From Gammaproteobacteria bacterium (GTDB taxonomy: Bacteria; Pseudomonadota; Gammaproteobacteria; Burkholderiales; Burkholderiaceae_C), in the NCBI GenBank assembly GCA_018828125.1, contig JAHJWB010000016.1:62001-126000 (forward strand): DNA of 64,000 nt, in the 5' to 3' direction. Below are positions 42,926 through 52,104 of this stretch, piece after piece. How positions within the stretch are numbered: the first letter of the stretch is position 1; every line of letters begins with the position of its first letter. Below the pieces are notes generated by a model, which did no database searches, was not told where the DNA came from, and saw only the letters and a list, made by a program, of their open reading frames with translations. Made by a program: the position numbers and the translations under genes.

Positions 42926-44200
42926 TCAAGCCGCGGCCGGGCGCACCAGGCGGGCCTCACGGATCGGCAGGTTGACCAGCGCAGCGCCTGCGGCCAGCAC
43001 GATGTCGATGTACCAAACCCAGTCATAACTGCCCGTGGCCTGGAACACAGTGCCGCCCAGGTAGGCGCCAAAGAAGCCGCCAATCTGGTGGGACAGCATC
43101 ACGATGCCAAACAGCATCGCCATGTTGGCCGTGCCGAACATCTTGGCGACCAGTCCGACCGTGGGCGGTACGGTGGACAGGAACGTCACGCCCATCACCG
43201 CCGCAAAAATCAGCACCACAGCGGGTGTTTTGGGCGCAAACAGAAAGATCAGCACCGCCAGACCGCGCGTTGCGTACAGCAGCGACAGCAGCGACTTCAT
43301 GCGCCAGCGCCCCACTGCCCAGCCCATGGCCAGGCTGCCGACGATGTTGAACAGCCCGATCATGGCCAACGACCAGCCGCCGATCTCGGGCGGCAAACCG
43401 CAGGCGGCGATGACGCCCGGCAAATGCGTGGCCAAGAACGCCACGTGGAATCCACACACCAGAAACCCCGCTGCCAGATACCGGTAGCTGGGCGTAGCCA
43501 GTGCCTGGGCAGTGGCCTCGCGTGCCGTCAGCGCCTTCTGGCCCGATGCAGCAGCGGCCTGCGCGGCCAGCGCATTGGAATTGCCCCGCAGTACCCACAC
43601 CGCAGGCAACGCCAGCAACACCAGCACGCCCAGCCATTGCATCGCACTGGCCCAGCCCACAGCGGCTGTCAGGCCAATGGCGATGGGCGCCATCACAAAC
43701 TGGCCAAACGAGCCACCCGCGTTGACGATGCCGCTGGCCAGCCCGCGCTTGTGCGCTGGCACCAGCCGTGCCGTGGCCGCCATCAACACCGACGGGCCCG
43801 CCATGCCCGCGCCCCCCGCGGCCAGCACGCCAATCGCAAAAATGAGCCCGGCCGTGGTGGTCATGTAGGGCGTGATGAAGGTGCCCAGAGCGACCAGTGC
43901 TACGCCCAGCAAGATCACCCGGCCAGTGCCGATGCGGTCTGCGACAGCTCCAGCAAAGGGCTGGGTCAGCCCCCACCAGAGCTGGCCAAACGCAAAGGCC
44001 AGGCTGATGCTGCCGATGCCCAGCGCGGTGGAAGTATTGAGGGCCGAGAGGAACAAGCCCATGGTCTGGCGCGTGCCCATGGTGAGCGCAAACGCACCGG
44101 CAGCGGCCAGCAGCACCAGCCACAGGGCCAGCGGCGCGGCGGGCTTTGCTGCCGGTGCGTTGGGGGCCGCGGTGGTCGTGGAGGTGGTGTTATTCGTCAT
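42926..44200 (-). CDS. MFS transporter
   Basis: 424 residues from ATG 44200, after which a Thr/Ala-rich tail precedes twelve helices. MFS motifs: RIGTGRVILLG between helices 2 and 3, and LVPAHKRGLASGIVNAGGSF. Similar in layout to oxalate/formate-type and YbfB-like carriers. Start overlaps the MarR gene stop by eleven bases, so both are in one operon and MarR probably controls the transporter. Confidence 0.87.
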   Translation of the reverse strand: MTNNTTSTTTAAPNAPAAKPAAPLALWLVLLAAAGAFALTMGTRQTMGLFLSALNTSTALGIGSISLAFAFGQLWWGLTQPFAGAVADRIGTGRVILLGVALVALGTFITPYMTTTAGLIFAIGVLAAGGAGMAGPSVLMAATARLVPAHKRGLASGIVNAGGSFGQFVMAPIAIGLTAAVGWASAMQWLGVLVLLALPAVWVLRGNSNALAAQAAAASGQKALTAREATAQALATPSYRYLAAGFLVCGFHVAFLATHLPGVIAACGLPPEIGGWSLAMIGLFNIVGSLAMGWAVGRWRMKSLLSLLYATRGLAVLIFLFAPKTPAVVLIFAAVMGVTFLSTVPPTVGLVAKMFGTANMAMLFGIVMLSHQIGGFFGAYLGGTVFQATGSYDWVWYIDIVLAAGAALVNLPIREARLVRPAAA

Positions 44201-44690
44201 GACCCACCTCCTGCCCTGGCAATGCGGCCAGCAACGCCAGCGAGTCGTCCACCAGCGCATGCAACGCCTGCACCCGCTCGGCGCCCAAGGTGTCGTTCAG
44301 CGCCAGCTGGGCCGCCTTCCAGTGGCGCTTGGCTTCGGCGCGCTTGTCGCGTCCCGCGTCCGTGATGTGGGCGAGGCGGCTGCGGGCGTCGGCACCCGCC
44401 TCCAGCGTCACCCAGCCCGCATCGACCAGTGGACGCAGGTTGCGTGTCAGCGTGGAGGCGTCCATCTTCATGGCCACCGCCAGGTCGCCCGGGCGGATCG
44501 GCCCCAACGTGAGCACGTGCGACAGCAGCGAATACTGCGTCGTCTTGAGCCCACATTGGGCCATCTCGGCATCGTAGTGGTTGGCCACCCGGCGCATGAG
44601 CTGGCGCAATTTGAAGTTGGTACAACCCTTCGGCAGCGCCATGGAGACTGGCGGTTCGGCAGGTTCGAGGGTGGTGTGTTCGGCTTGCAT
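44190..44690 (-). CDS. MarR family transcriptional regulator
   Basis: 166 residues (start may instead be Met17). Winged helix with LKTTQYSLLSHVLTLGPIRP, LAVAMKMDASTLTRNLRPLV and the wing ADARSRLAHITDAGRD. Probably represses its own operon (MFS, MaoC, MATE) and the divergent thioesterase gene through the palindrome at 44714-44725. Ligand unknown. Confidence 0.9.
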   Translation of the reverse strand: MQAEHTTLEPAEPPVSMALPKGCTNFKLRQLMRRVANHYDAEMAQCGLKTTQYSLLSHVLTLGPIRPGDLAVAMKMDASTLTRNLRPLVDAGWVTLEAGADARSRLAHITDAGRDKRAEAKRHWKAAQLALNDTLGAERVQALHALVDDSLALLAALPGQEVGHDE

Positions 44691-44713
44691 AGATTTGATT
44701 GTATCTGCAATAA

Positions 44714-44725
44714 TTGCATATGCAA
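44714..44725. promoter_or_regulatory. MarR operator candidate
   Basis: TTGCATATGCAA is a perfect 12-bp palindrome in the 73-base gap between the divergent marR and thioesterase starts. Size and position fit a MarR-family operator. Confidence 0.55.
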
Positions 44726-44763
44726 CTCTTCAGCATCAACCCCCACAGCAACGAGGAAACACC

Positions 44764-45315
44764 ATGACCCAACACAACCACCTGGAAGACTGGCTTGCCC
44801 AGGAGCGCGAAATACTGGCCCGGCTGGATGCTGGCCCCGGCCCGGGCGTGGCCAGCCGGGAGCAGATCGCCCACCTGAACGGCCTTCAGCAGATGCAGGC
44901 CATGCTGCGCGGCGAGTTGCCCTACGCTGCCATTGCCAAGACGCTGGATTTTTTGATCATTGAAGCGGGCGAAGGTACGGCCGTCTTCCAGGGCACGCCC
45001 CGGCTGGAGCACCTCAACCCCATGGGCACCGTGCACGGCGGCTGGTTTGCCACCTTGCTCGACTCGGCCCTGGGCTGCGCCGTGCACACGCGCATGGAAC
45101 CTGGGCGTGGCTACACCACGGCCGAGCTGGGCATCAACCTGGTCAAGGCCATCACGCCCAAAGTGCAGCGCGTGCGGGCAGAGGGTCGCGTGATTCACTC
45201 TGGCCGCCAGCTGGCGACTGCCGAAGCCCGCCTGGTGGGCCCCGACGGCACGCTGTACGCCCACGCCACCACCACCTGCTTGGTTTTTGACTTGCCTGCA
45301 CAATCCCGTGGATGA
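44764..45315 (+). CDS. PaaI-type hot-dog thioesterase
   Basis: 183 residues from ATG 44764. The motif [19 protein letters not shown] with preceding NPMGTV is the catalytic region of PaaI-like acyl-CoA thioesterases (Asn/Gly/His and Asp). Substrate unknown. Overlaps the glyoxalase gene (ATGA), so the two are translated together. Confidence 0.88.
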   Translation: MTQHNHLEDWLAQEREILARLDAGPGPGVASREQIAHLNGLQQMQAMLRGELPYAAIAKTLDFLIIEAGEGTAVFQGTPRLEHLNPMGTVHGGWFATLLDSALGCAVHTRMEPGRGYTTAELGINLVKAITPKVQRVRAEGRVIHSGRQLATAEARLVGPDGTLYAHATTTCLVFDLPAQSRG

Positions 45316-45725
45316 AATTCCTCCACACCATGCTGCGCGTTGGCAACCTTCAACGCTCGATTGATTTCTACACCCACGTGCTGGGCATGCAACTGCTGCG
45401 CCAGTCCGAGAACCCCGAGTACAAATACTCGCTGGCGTTTCTGGGCTTTGACGGCGGCAACCCCGGCCAGGCCGAGATCGAGCTGACCTACAACTGGGGC
45501 ACCGAAAGCTACGACATGGGCACGGCCTATGGCCACATTGCGCTGGGTGTGCCAGATGCGTACGCGGCGTGCGAAAAGATCAAGGCTTCGGGCGGCAACG
45601 TGACGCGCGAAGCAGGCCCCGTTAAAGGCGGCACCACGGTGATCGCGTTTGTGACCGACCCGGACGGCTACAAGATTGAGCTGATCCAGCGCGCTGAAGG
45701 TACTGGCGGCGCAGGTCTGCGTTGA
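45312..45725 (+). CDS. gloA: Lactoylglutathione lyase (glyoxalase I)
   Basis: 137 residues. Metal ligands are in the usual places: His5 (KFLHTMLRV), Glu in IELTYNWG, His in YGHIALGV and Glu in KIELIQ. Converts the methylglyoxal-glutathione adduct to S-lactoylglutathione. Ends before a palindromic repeat and an intrinsic terminator. Confidence 0.94.
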   Translation: MKFLHTMLRVGNLQRSIDFYTHVLGMQLLRQSENPEYKYSLAFLGFDGGNPGQAEIELTYNWGTESYDMGTAYGHIALGVPDAYAACEKIKASGGNVTREAGPVKGGTTVIAFVTDPDGYKIELIQRAEGTGGAGLR

Positions 45726-45740
45726 CCGACACCCAGCCAT

Positions 45741-45796
45741 TTACTATTAAATATATAGCTACTAGCGCTTGATGGATAAGCGCTAAATGGCAATTT
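45741..45796 (+). repeat. TAGCGCTT palindromic repeat, second copy
   Basis: Carries TACTATTAAA, then TAGCTACTAGCGCTT, a loop GATGGAT and AAGCGCTAAATGG, close to the copy at 40883. Just upstream of the terminator. Confidence 0.75.
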
Positions 45797-45803
45797 GACC
45801 AAT

Positions 45804-45830
45804 AAAAAACCCGGCGCTGCCGGGTTTTTT
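45804..45830. terminator. Bidirectional intrinsic terminator
   Basis: AAAAAACCCGGC, loop GCT, GCCGGGTTTTTT. A strong GC stem with an A-run on one side and a T-run on the other, so it can end both gloA (plus strand) and the OmpA-like gene (minus strand). Confidence 0.9.
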
Positions 45831-45874
45831 ATTGAGCGACCTGCTGAAGGTCGCTGCGCGTCACAAGGCGGGCA

Positions 45875-46408
45875 TTACGCGCCCAGCGCCACTTCCACGC
45901 GGCGCGCTTCGGCGTTGCTGCCGCTGGCGGTGGTGACTTCGGGCTTCTTCAGTTCGATCTTGTCTTCTGCCACGCCCAGGGCCTTGAGCGCATCGCGCAC
46001 GGCAAAGGCGCGTTGTTTGGCCAGTTCTTCGTTCATGGCGGCATCGCCCGTGGAGTCGTGGAAGCCCGACACGACTGCCTTCTTGCCTTCGGCCACACCC
46101 TTGACCACATCCGCCAGGGCTTCGTTGGCACCGGCGGCCACGTCGGCTTTGGCGGTGGCAAAGTAGAACTTCACCACGCCGTTTTCAACCCGTACGCTGG
46201 CGGCGTCGGCGTCGGTAGCCGCAGCGGGGTCAGCCACCACTGCGGCTGGCGCGTTGCTTGCAACAGTGGTGGTTGCAGGGGCCGCGCCCTTGCCGCCCAT
46301 TTGCTTGACCACTACTGTGCCCACCACCACGGAGATCACCAGCGCCAGCAGCGCGAACAGGAAACCGAGGGCAAAACGTTGTTGGCTGTCGTCGTCAGAG
46401 CTGGACAT
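45875..46408 (-). CDS. Small OmpA-domain envelope protein
   Basis: 177 residues. A short N-terminus and one helix (about 13-34) anchor it in the inner membrane. A spacer rich in Ala/Asp follows, then an OmpA-like peptidoglycan-binding domain (about 75-175; VVSGFHDSTGD, NEELAKQRAFAVRDALKALG, ARRVEVAL). Envelope stability role inferred from the fold. Confidence 0.88.
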   Translation of the reverse strand: MSSSDDDSQQRFALGFLFALLALVISVVVGTVVVKQMGGKGAAPATTTVASNAPAAVVADPAAATDADAASVRVENGVVKFYFATAKADVAAGANEALADVVKGVAEGKKAVVSGFHDSTGDAAMNEELAKQRAFAVRDALKALGVAEDKIELKKPEVTTASGSNAEARRVEVALGA

Positions 46409-46530
46409 ATGGAAGACCCCTTTTGTGGTGGTGATGGTGAGAAAGAAACAATGAACTGCCGCCGCCTTGAAACCTGCAGTGCAGAAGCCCCAGAGCGCCG
46501 AAGCAAAGCTTTCGATTGTAGAGTGACCGC

Positions 46531-47124
46531 ATGACGAATCTCCCCGCGCCGCTGCGAGACCCCGCCCCCATGCTGGAGCGCGCCCTTGACGAATGGGGCG
46601 GCCACCAAGACCTGTGGGTGTTTGGCTATGGCTCGCTCATCTGGAGGCCCGATTTTGACTACGCCGAACGCCGCGCCGCCAAAGTACACGGCTGGCACCG
46701 TGCGCTCAAGATGTGGAGCCGCATCAACCGCGGCACGCCCGAATGCCCCGGCCTGGTGTTTGGCATGTTGTCGGGCGGCAGCTGCCGGGGCATGGTGTTC
46801 CGGGTGGACAAGGCGCATGCCCGGCAGGTCATGATCAACCTGTGGCAGCGCGAGATGATCACCGCTGTGTACGACCCGCGCTGGTTGACGTGCCACACGC
46901 CCCTGGGCCCGGTCAGTGCGCTGGCCTTCACCCTGTCGCGCAAAAGCCCCAACCACACGGGTGAGCTGCCTGACCACGAATACTGCCGCATTTTTGAGCA
47001 AGCCAGCGGGCGTTATGGGACCACACGCGACTACGCCCAGGCCACTTACGACGAGCTGCGCAAGCACGGCATCCACGATCAGGCACTGGGCCGGCTGATT
47101 GCATTGGCAAAAAAAGAGGTGTAG
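46531..47124 (+). CDS. ChaC-like gamma-glutamylcyclotransferase
   Basis: 197 residues. The motif LWVFGYGSLIWRPDF marks the gamma-glutamylcyclotransferase fold, followed by RAAKVHGWHRALKMWS and SGGSCRGMVFRVD. ChaC proteins cleave glutathione to 5-oxoproline and Cys-Gly. Divergent from the OmpA-like gene across 122 bases. Confidence 0.9.
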   Translation: MTNLPAPLRDPAPMLERALDEWGGHQDLWVFGYGSLIWRPDFDYAERRAAKVHGWHRALKMWSRINRGTPECPGLVFGMLSGGSCRGMVFRVDKAHARQVMINLWQREMITAVYDPRWLTCHTPLGPVSALAFTLSRKSPNHTGELPDHEYCRIFEQASGRYGTTRDYAQATYDELRKHGIHDQALGRLIALAKKEV

Positions 47125-47223
47125 TTCGCGCCCTCCGCAGATAGGATGGCGTGCCACCGCTTGCGGGCGCCCGCAACCATCTGCGGTTTTCCTCTATCGT
47201 CTATGTTTTAAGGAGATTGGGCC

Positions 47224-47754
47224 ATGAAAGTTCGTTTCACCCTGTCGATTCTTGCGTCTGTTGCTGCACTGGCTCTGGCTGGCTGCGCATCTCACCATGT
47301 CGATGCCCGTGCCACCGCCAAACTGGAGCCCACACGCGGCAATACCACCAGCGGTACAGTCACTTTTGCCCAGACCCACGATGGCGTCCGCGTGTCCGGC
47401 GAAATTCGCGGCCTCAAGCCTGATTCCGAGCACGGTTTTCATGTGCACGAAAAGGGCGACTGCTCCAGCGGCGACGGCATGAGCACTGGCGGTCACTTCA
47501 ACCCCACAGGCAAGTCCCACGGCAACCACGGTGCAGGCGAGCACCACACGGGGGACTTGCCCAGCCTCAAAGCCGATAGATACGGCGTAGCAGCATTCAG
47601 TTTTACGTCGAACAGCATCAGCCTGACGCGCGCGACGACCGAGGTCATCGGCAAGGGCCTGATCGTTCACCGCGACCCCGACGACTACAAGACCCAACCC
47701 ACAGGCAACGCCGGCCCACGCCTGGCATGTGCTGTGATCACGGCGGTGAAGTAG
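47224..47754 (+). CDS. sodC: Cu/Zn superoxide dismutase, lipoprotein
   Basis: 176 residues, AAGGAG upstream. Lipobox LALAGC near residue 20 predicts a lipid-anchored periplasmic enzyme. Metal ligands: GFHVHEKGDCS, GGHFNPTG, GAGEHHTGDLPSL and HRDPDDYKTQPTGNAG with LACAVI at the end. Removes superoxide in the periplasm. Confidence 0.93.
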   Translation: MKVRFTLSILASVAALALAGCASHHVDARATAKLEPTRGNTTSGTVTFAQTHDGVRVSGEIRGLKPDSEHGFHVHEKGDCSSGDGMSTGGHFNPTGKSHGNHGAGEHHTGDLPSLKADRYGVAAFSFTSNSISLTRATTEVIGKGLIVHRDPDDYKTQPTGNAGPRLACAVITAVK

Positions 47755-47795
47755 CCACCTGCAAGGCAGGTTTCACACGACGTCATCGTGGAGTC

Positions 47796-47866
47796 GGCTT
47801 CAATCGATTTGAAGCCGTTCACGCTGAGTTTGTCGAACCGCGCGAGGCTTCGACAACCCTGTCTAT
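47796..47866. repeat. Intergenic hairpin and REP-like element after sodC
   Basis: GGCTTCAA, five bases, TTGAAGCC at 47796-47816, followed by CCGTTCACGCTGAGTTTGTC and the pair TTGTCGAA...TTCGACAA. The second part resembles a very widespread proteobacterial intergenic motif (CCGTTC...CTGAGC.TGTCGAA). Lies between convergent sodC and the mocA-like gene. No T-run. Confidence 0.55.
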
Positions 47867-47881
47867 GAGGCAGGTAGTCAG

Positions 47882-48454
47882 CTACCGCCGCGCCGCCAGC
47901 AGCCGCTCGGCGCGGTCCAGGTCCTGCACGGTGTCCACGTCGGTCACCGTGCCCACATCGTCCACCTCTACCAAACGCACCCTGCCGTGTTGCGCCTGAT
48001 GGCGCACCACGCTGGCAGCGCCCTGCTCTCCTGCCAGGGCCAGCAGTCCTGGCAGGCACTGCGCGGCAAACCCCACGGGGTGACCCCGCTCGCCCTGATG
48101 CACCGGCACCGCCACTGCGCAGTCAGCCAGGGCCGCAGCGATGGTGCGCAGCGTTTCGGGCAGCACCAGGGGCAAGTCCCCTGGCAATACCAGCCAACCC
48201 GGCGCAGCAGCGGTGGCGCGCACGGCGGCAGCAATGGAATACCCCATGCCTGGGTGCCCCACGTCCTCCACATGCCAGGGCAAACCACTGGCGCGCACGG
48301 CGGCCAGCGTGTGCTCCAGCACGGTGGTGCGACCCAGCGGCGCGCGCAGCTTGTGCACCGCACCGCCGGATGCCGCAAACCGCTCGCCCCGGCCCGAGGC
48401 CAGCACCAGCACCACCGGCTGCGCGAGCGAAGGAGCGCCGGGATCTGCTGCCAT
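47882..48454 (-). CDS. MocA-like molybdenum cofactor nucleotidyltransferase
   Basis: 190 residues from ATG 48454, overlapping the molybdenum subunit gene by ATGA. GT-A nucleotidyltransferase fold: VVLVLASGRGERFAASGG (nucleotide loop, somewhat altered from LAAGxGxRFG), VLPGDLPLV (metal-binding DxxL) and GHPVGFAA. Such proteins attach CTP/GTP to molybdopterin for xanthine-dehydrogenase-family enzymes. Position supports a role in maturing the neighbouring hydroxylase. Confidence 0.82.
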   Translation of the reverse strand: MAADPGAPSLAQPVVLVLASGRGERFAASGGAVHKLRAPLGRTTVLEHTLAAVRASGLPWHVEDVGHPGMGYSIAAAVRATAAAPGWLVLPGDLPLVLPETLRTIAAALADCAVAVPVHQGERGHPVGFAAQCLPGLLALAGEQGAASVVRHQAQHGRVRLVEVDDVGTVTDVDTVQDLDRAERLLAARR

Positions 48455-50748
48455 CACGCCAACTTGAATGGCAGCTCGCGCGGCGTTTTGCCGGTGATTT
48501 GCGCAATGGCGTTGGCAAACGCCGGTGCGAGCGGCGGCAGGCCAGGCTCGCCCATGCCCTTGGGTGGGTCGGCGCTTGGCACGATGTGCACCGTGACCTG
48601 CGGCATGTCGGTGATGCGTGGCACAGCAAAGTCGCCAAAGTTGCTTTGCTCCACCACGCCGTCTTTCAGCGTGATGGCGCCGCCGGGCAGGCACATCGAC
48701 AGGCCCATCAGCGCTGCGCCTTGCACCTGGGCTTCCACGCTTTTCGGGTTGACCACCAGGTTGCAGTGCACGCCAGCGGTGATGCTGTGCAACCTGGGCG
48801 TGCCGTCTTTCACGGACGCCTCGACCACATAGGCCACCACCGATTCAAACGACTCGTGCACCGCCACGCCCCAGGCGCGGCCAGCGGCTAGCTTCTTTTT
48901 GCCGTAGCCCGACTGGGCGACGGCCAGCTGCAGCGCCGCCTTGTGGCGCGGGTGCTTGTCGCCCATCAAGGCCATGCGGTAGGCCACGGGGTCTTGCTGG
49001 GTGGCGCGGGCGACCTCGTCGATCAGCGTTTCCATCGCGTAGGCCGTGTGGGTGGAGCCCACGCTGCGCCACCACAACACCGGCACGTTCACATCCGGAT
49101 GGTGCACCGACAGTTTCATGGGCACGTCGTAGGGCTCCCTCATGCCCTCCACCGCCGTGGCGTCGATGCCGTTCTTGACCATGAAGGCCTCGAACGGCGA
49201 GCCCTTGAGAATGGACTGGCCGACGATGGTGTGGTCCCACGCCAGGATCTTGCCCTTTGCATCAAAGCCGATTTCGGCGCGGTGCACGTGCATGGGGCGG
49301 TAGTAGCCGCCCTTGACGTCGTCCTCGCGGCTCCACAGCGTGCGCACGGGCGCGGTAATGCCCGCCGTGCGTGCCGCCTTGGCCACGCCACAGGCTTCGA
49401 CCACGTAGTCGCTGGTGGGAATGGCGCGGCGGCCAAAGCCGCCCCCGGCCATTTGGGTGTGCACCTTGATGTTTTGCGGCTGCAGGCCCAGTGTTTTGGC
49501 GGCGGCCATGGCGTCCAGGCCGGGCATCTGGGTGCCCATCCAGAGTTCGGCCTTGTCACCGTCGAGTTTGACGGTGCAGTTGAGCGGCTCCATGGGAGCG
49601 TGTGCCAGATACGGGAACACAAATTCTGCGCTGATCTTTTGGGGTGCCCCTGCCAGCGGCGCCATGTCGGCCTGCATGGCCACGTTGCCGGGCTTGGTGG
49701 CCAGCTCGCGGTACTGCGCCAGCAGCGCCGTGGTGTCGGGTTTGCCCACAGCACTGGTATCCCATTCCACCTTCAGCGCGTCGCGCCCTTGCTTGGCAGG
49801 CCAGTAGCCATCGGCCACGATGGCCACGCCCTCGCCGCCCCGGTCGGTGGGCACACGGAGCACGGCCTTCACGCCCTTGATGGCTTTGGCGGCGCTGTCG
49901 TCCAGCGACTTGAGCTTGGCGCCAAACACGGGTGGGCGCGCCACCACGGCCGTAAGCATGCCGGGCAGGCGCACGTCAATGCCGTAGTCCTGCTGGCCGC
50001 TCGACTTGGCCTTGGCGTCGAGCCGGCCGGTGGGCTTGCCGATGAGGCGGAACTGCTTAGGGTCCTTCAAGGTAACCTTTTCGGGCACGGGTTGCTTCAT
50101 GGCCGCTTCGGCCAGCGCGCCGTAGCCCAGCTTCTTGCCACCGGGGCCGACGACAAAACCGTTGCTGGTGCGCAACGCCGAAGCATCCACGCCCCACTGC
50201 GCCGCAGCGGCCGAGACCAACATGGCCCGGGTGCGGGCACCCAGTTCGCGGTACTGGGTGTACGAGTTTTTGATGGAGTTGGAGCCGCCGGTGAGGTGCA
50301 TGCCCATCGTGGGGTCGGCATAGGCCTGGTTGGCATCGCCGTGCACGCTGCGCACCTTGCTCCAGTCGGCATCCAGCTCTTCGGCCAGGATCATCGGCAG
50401 GCCGGTTTGCACGCCCTGGCCAAAGTCCAGGCGGTTGATGGTGACGGTGACGGTGCCATCGGCGTCGATGCGCACAAAGGCCGAGGGCTGCTCGAACGGT
50501 TTCAGGCCAGCAGGTGCGGCCGCTGCACCAGTGGCTTGTGCACCGGCGACCAGCGGAAACGCGCCCAGCGCAAAACCCGATGCTGCGGACACCTTGAGAA
50601 AGGTGCGCCGCGCCAAGCCATCCAGGCCACCCACTGCAGCGGTCACTCCTGAATTGGTAGCTACTTGCGCTTTATCCATAAGCGCTAGCAGGTGTTTTGG
50701 CATGAAAATATGGGCCTGGCCCGGCAGCGTATTGGTGTCGAAGTGCAT
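48454..50748 (-). CDS. Molybdopterin-binding subunit of a periplasmic xanthine-dehydrogenase-family hydroxylase (IorB-like)
   Basis: 764 residues from ATG 50748, with AAGGAG upstream. The N-terminus has a Tat motif ARRTFLKVSAASGFALGAF at about 46-64, so the enzyme is exported folded. Further on are IorB/CoxL-type regions (GQGVQTGLPMILAEELDADW, GGGFGRRAIPTSDYV, VLWWRSVGSTHTAYAMET, GMGEPGLPPLAPAFANAI with the catalytic Glu in GEPG). Oxidises an aldehyde or N-heterocycle; substrate unknown. Residues about 20-32 are encoded by a copy of the chromosomal palindromic repeat. Forms a unit with the 2Fe-2S gene upstream and mocA-like gene downstream. Confidence 0.9.
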   Translation of the reverse strand: MHFDTNTLPGQAHIFMPKHLLALMDKAQVATNSGVTAAVGGLDGLARRTFLKVSAASGFALGAFPLVAGAQATGAAAAPAGLKPFEQPSAFVRIDADGTVTVTINRLDFGQGVQTGLPMILAEELDADWSKVRSVHGDANQAYADPTMGMHLTGGSNSIKNSYTQYRELGARTRAMLVSAAAAQWGVDASALRTSNGFVVGPGGKKLGYGALAEAAMKQPVPEKVTLKDPKQFRLIGKPTGRLDAKAKSSGQQDYGIDVRLPGMLTAVVARPPVFGAKLKSLDDSAAKAIKGVKAVLRVPTDRGGEGVAIVADGYWPAKQGRDALKVEWDTSAVGKPDTTALLAQYRELATKPGNVAMQADMAPLAGAPQKISAEFVFPYLAHAPMEPLNCTVKLDGDKAELWMGTQMPGLDAMAAAKTLGLQPQNIKVHTQMAGGGFGRRAIPTSDYVVEACGVAKAARTAGITAPVRTLWSREDDVKGGYYRPMHVHRAEIGFDAKGKILAWDHTIVGQSILKGSPFEAFMVKNGIDATAVEGMREPYDVPMKLSVHHPDVNVPVLWWRSVGSTHTAYAMETLIDEVARATQQDPVAYRMALMGDKHPRHKAALQLAVAQSGYGKKKLAAGRAWGVAVHESFESVVAYVVEASVKDGTPRLHSITAGVHCNLVVNPKSVEAQVQGAALMGLSMCLPGGAITLKDGVVEQSNFGDFAVPRITDMPQVTVHIVPSADPPKGMGEPGLPPLAPAFANAIAQITGKTPRELPFKLA
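50655..50697 (-). repeat. TAGCGCTT palindromic repeat inside the hydroxylase coding sequence
   Basis: TAGCTACTTGCGCTT, loop TATCCAT and AAGCGCTAGCAG. It keeps the reading frame and encodes about 13 residues before the Tat motif. Confidence 0.75.
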
Positions 50749-50763
50749 GGTGATCTCCTTCAA

Positions 50764-51225
50764 TCAAGCCAGAGTTTTGGCCGCGTCGTGGATGGCCGCG
50801 CGAATGCGCACATAGGTGCCGCAGCGGCACACATTGCCCGCCATGGCGGCGTCGATGTCGGCGTCGGTAGGTTGCTTTTTTCCTTGCAGCAACGCGGTGG
50901 CGCTCATGATCTGGCCGCTTTGGCAGTAGCCGCATTGCGCCACGTCGTGTTTGACCCATGCAGCGTGCACGGCCTTGCCCACCTTGTCGGTGGTGGAAAC
51001 GGCCTCGATGGTGGTGATCTTCTGCCCCGCCGCCGCCGAAATAGGCGTGACGCAGGAGCGAATGGGTGCGCCGTTCAGGTGCACCGTGCAGGCCCCGCAC
51101 AAAGCCTGGCCGCAGCCAAACTTGGTGCCCGTCATGCCCAGCGTGTCGCGCAGGGCCCAGAGGATGGGGGTGGATTCATCGGCTTCCACAGCCGTGTCTT
51201 TGCCGTTGATATTGAGGGTAGGCAT
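50764..51225 (-). CDS. (2Fe-2S)-binding subunit of the molybdenum hydroxylase (IorA-like)
   Basis: 153 residues from ATG 51225, GGAGAA upstream. First cluster: [14 protein letters not shown] after KFG; second cluster: [10 protein letters not shown] and [12 protein letters not shown]. Standard small iron-sulfur subunit of the xanthine dehydrogenase family, passing electrons from the molybdenum centre. Lacks its own Tat signal and is presumably co-exported with the large subunit. Confidence 0.93.
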   Translation of the reverse strand: MPTLNINGKDTAVEADESTPILWALRDTLGMTGTKFGCGQALCGACTVHLNGAPIRSCVTPISAAAGQKITTIEAVSTTDKVGKAVHAAWVKHDVAQCGYCQSGQIMSATALLQGKKQPTDADIDAAMAGNVCRCGTYVRIRAAIHDAAKTLA

Positions 51226-51352
51226 CGTGGGTTCTCCGTGGGGAAAGGTCGTTGTGGTCTGGGTGGGAGTCGTTTGGCGATGGAGCAAACCGGAAGCGTC
51301 AGCGACGCCATCGGCCACGAAAGGGTTGGTGCAACGTGTTCGACATTTTTAA

Positions 51353-51374
51353 GAGAATTTATATTCGTTTAAAA
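51353..51374 (-). promoter_or_regulatory. AT-rich control region of the molybdenum hydroxylase operon
   Basis: Within the 202-base gap after the TetR gene stands AAACGAATATAAAT (read leftward). A related word, GCGAATATTTG, lies just upstream of the TetR start near 52015. The shared CGAATAT suggests one regulator for both, perhaps TetR itself. Weak. Confidence 0.25.
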
Positions 51375-51427
51375 GATCAGTCCGTGGCGGGTCATAAGGC
51401 GTCTCCCCTCTCTGCTGACCTGTCCGT

Positions 51428-52000
51428 TCAGGCTTTCAGAGCGTCCCAGCACAGGCCAAAGGCCATCTGGTGCACGGCCTCATCGTCTGGCAGCACCTTG
51501 GTTCGAATCAAATTGCCTGTCTCGCGCACCGACCCCACCAGGCTGGCCGTGAGCAGCGGAATGGGCACCGCCTTCAAGATCTCCTGCTGCTGGCCTTCTT
51601 CCATCAAAGCAAAAAAACCTGCCATCAGGCGGGTCGAGAACTCGCGGTTGCCGTCAGTGAACCAGGGCGAGTTGTAGTACTGCTCTTGAAAGACCACCTC
51701 GGCATACTGGTCCAGACGGTGCCGCAACAGGTTACCCCAGGCGCGGCGTACGCGTGCGCGGTAGGGTATGCCGGGCGCGATGCCCTCCATGATGCGCGCG
51801 GCCGTCACCGTCTTCGCATCCTGGTACAACTGGCTGATGAGTTCATCCTTGGACGGGTAATACACATACAGCGTGCTGGTGGCGATGCCTGCTGCGCGTG
51901 CAATGTCGGCCAGAGTCAGGCCGCTCAAGCCGGTCTGGGCCACCAGATCGAAGGTGGCCTGTGCAATGGCGCGCTGCTTCTCGTCGTCTTTGGGTTTCAT
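51428..52000 (-). CDS. TetR family transcriptional regulator
   Basis: 190 residues from ATG near 52000. Helix-turn-helix [20 protein letters not shown] followed by YPSKDELI. The C-terminal ligand domain is variable ([19 protein letters not shown]). Upstream of, and in the same direction as, the molybdenum hydroxylase genes, which it probably controls. Divergent from pdxH. Confidence 0.9.
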   Translation of the reverse strand: MKPKDDEKQRAIAQATFDLVAQTGLSGLTLADIARAAGIATSTLYVYYPSKDELISQLYQDAKTVTAARIMEGIAPGIPYRARVRRAWGNLLRHRLDQYAEVVFQEQYYNSPWFTDGNREFSTRLMAGFFALMEEGQQQEILKAVPIPLLTASLVGSVRETGNLIRTKVLPDDEAVHQMAFGLCWDALKA

Positions 52001-52104
52001 CGGTGGGGCAATATAAGCGAATATTTGTTCGGCGACAACCGTGGGCAAAATTGCCCCGAAACGCTAGCGTCTGCCGCGCAAAGTCGGCGTGCACAATCGC
52101 TCCC

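Noticed and set aside
42746-44365. Long open frame (539 codons) on the plus strand across the MFS gene
   Set aside because: Gln/His/Arg-rich low-complexity product opposite the MFS gene; shadow.
48943-50652. Long open frame (569 codons) on the plus strand across the molybdenum hydroxylase gene
   Set aside because: No motif and opposite a certain gene; a coding shadow.
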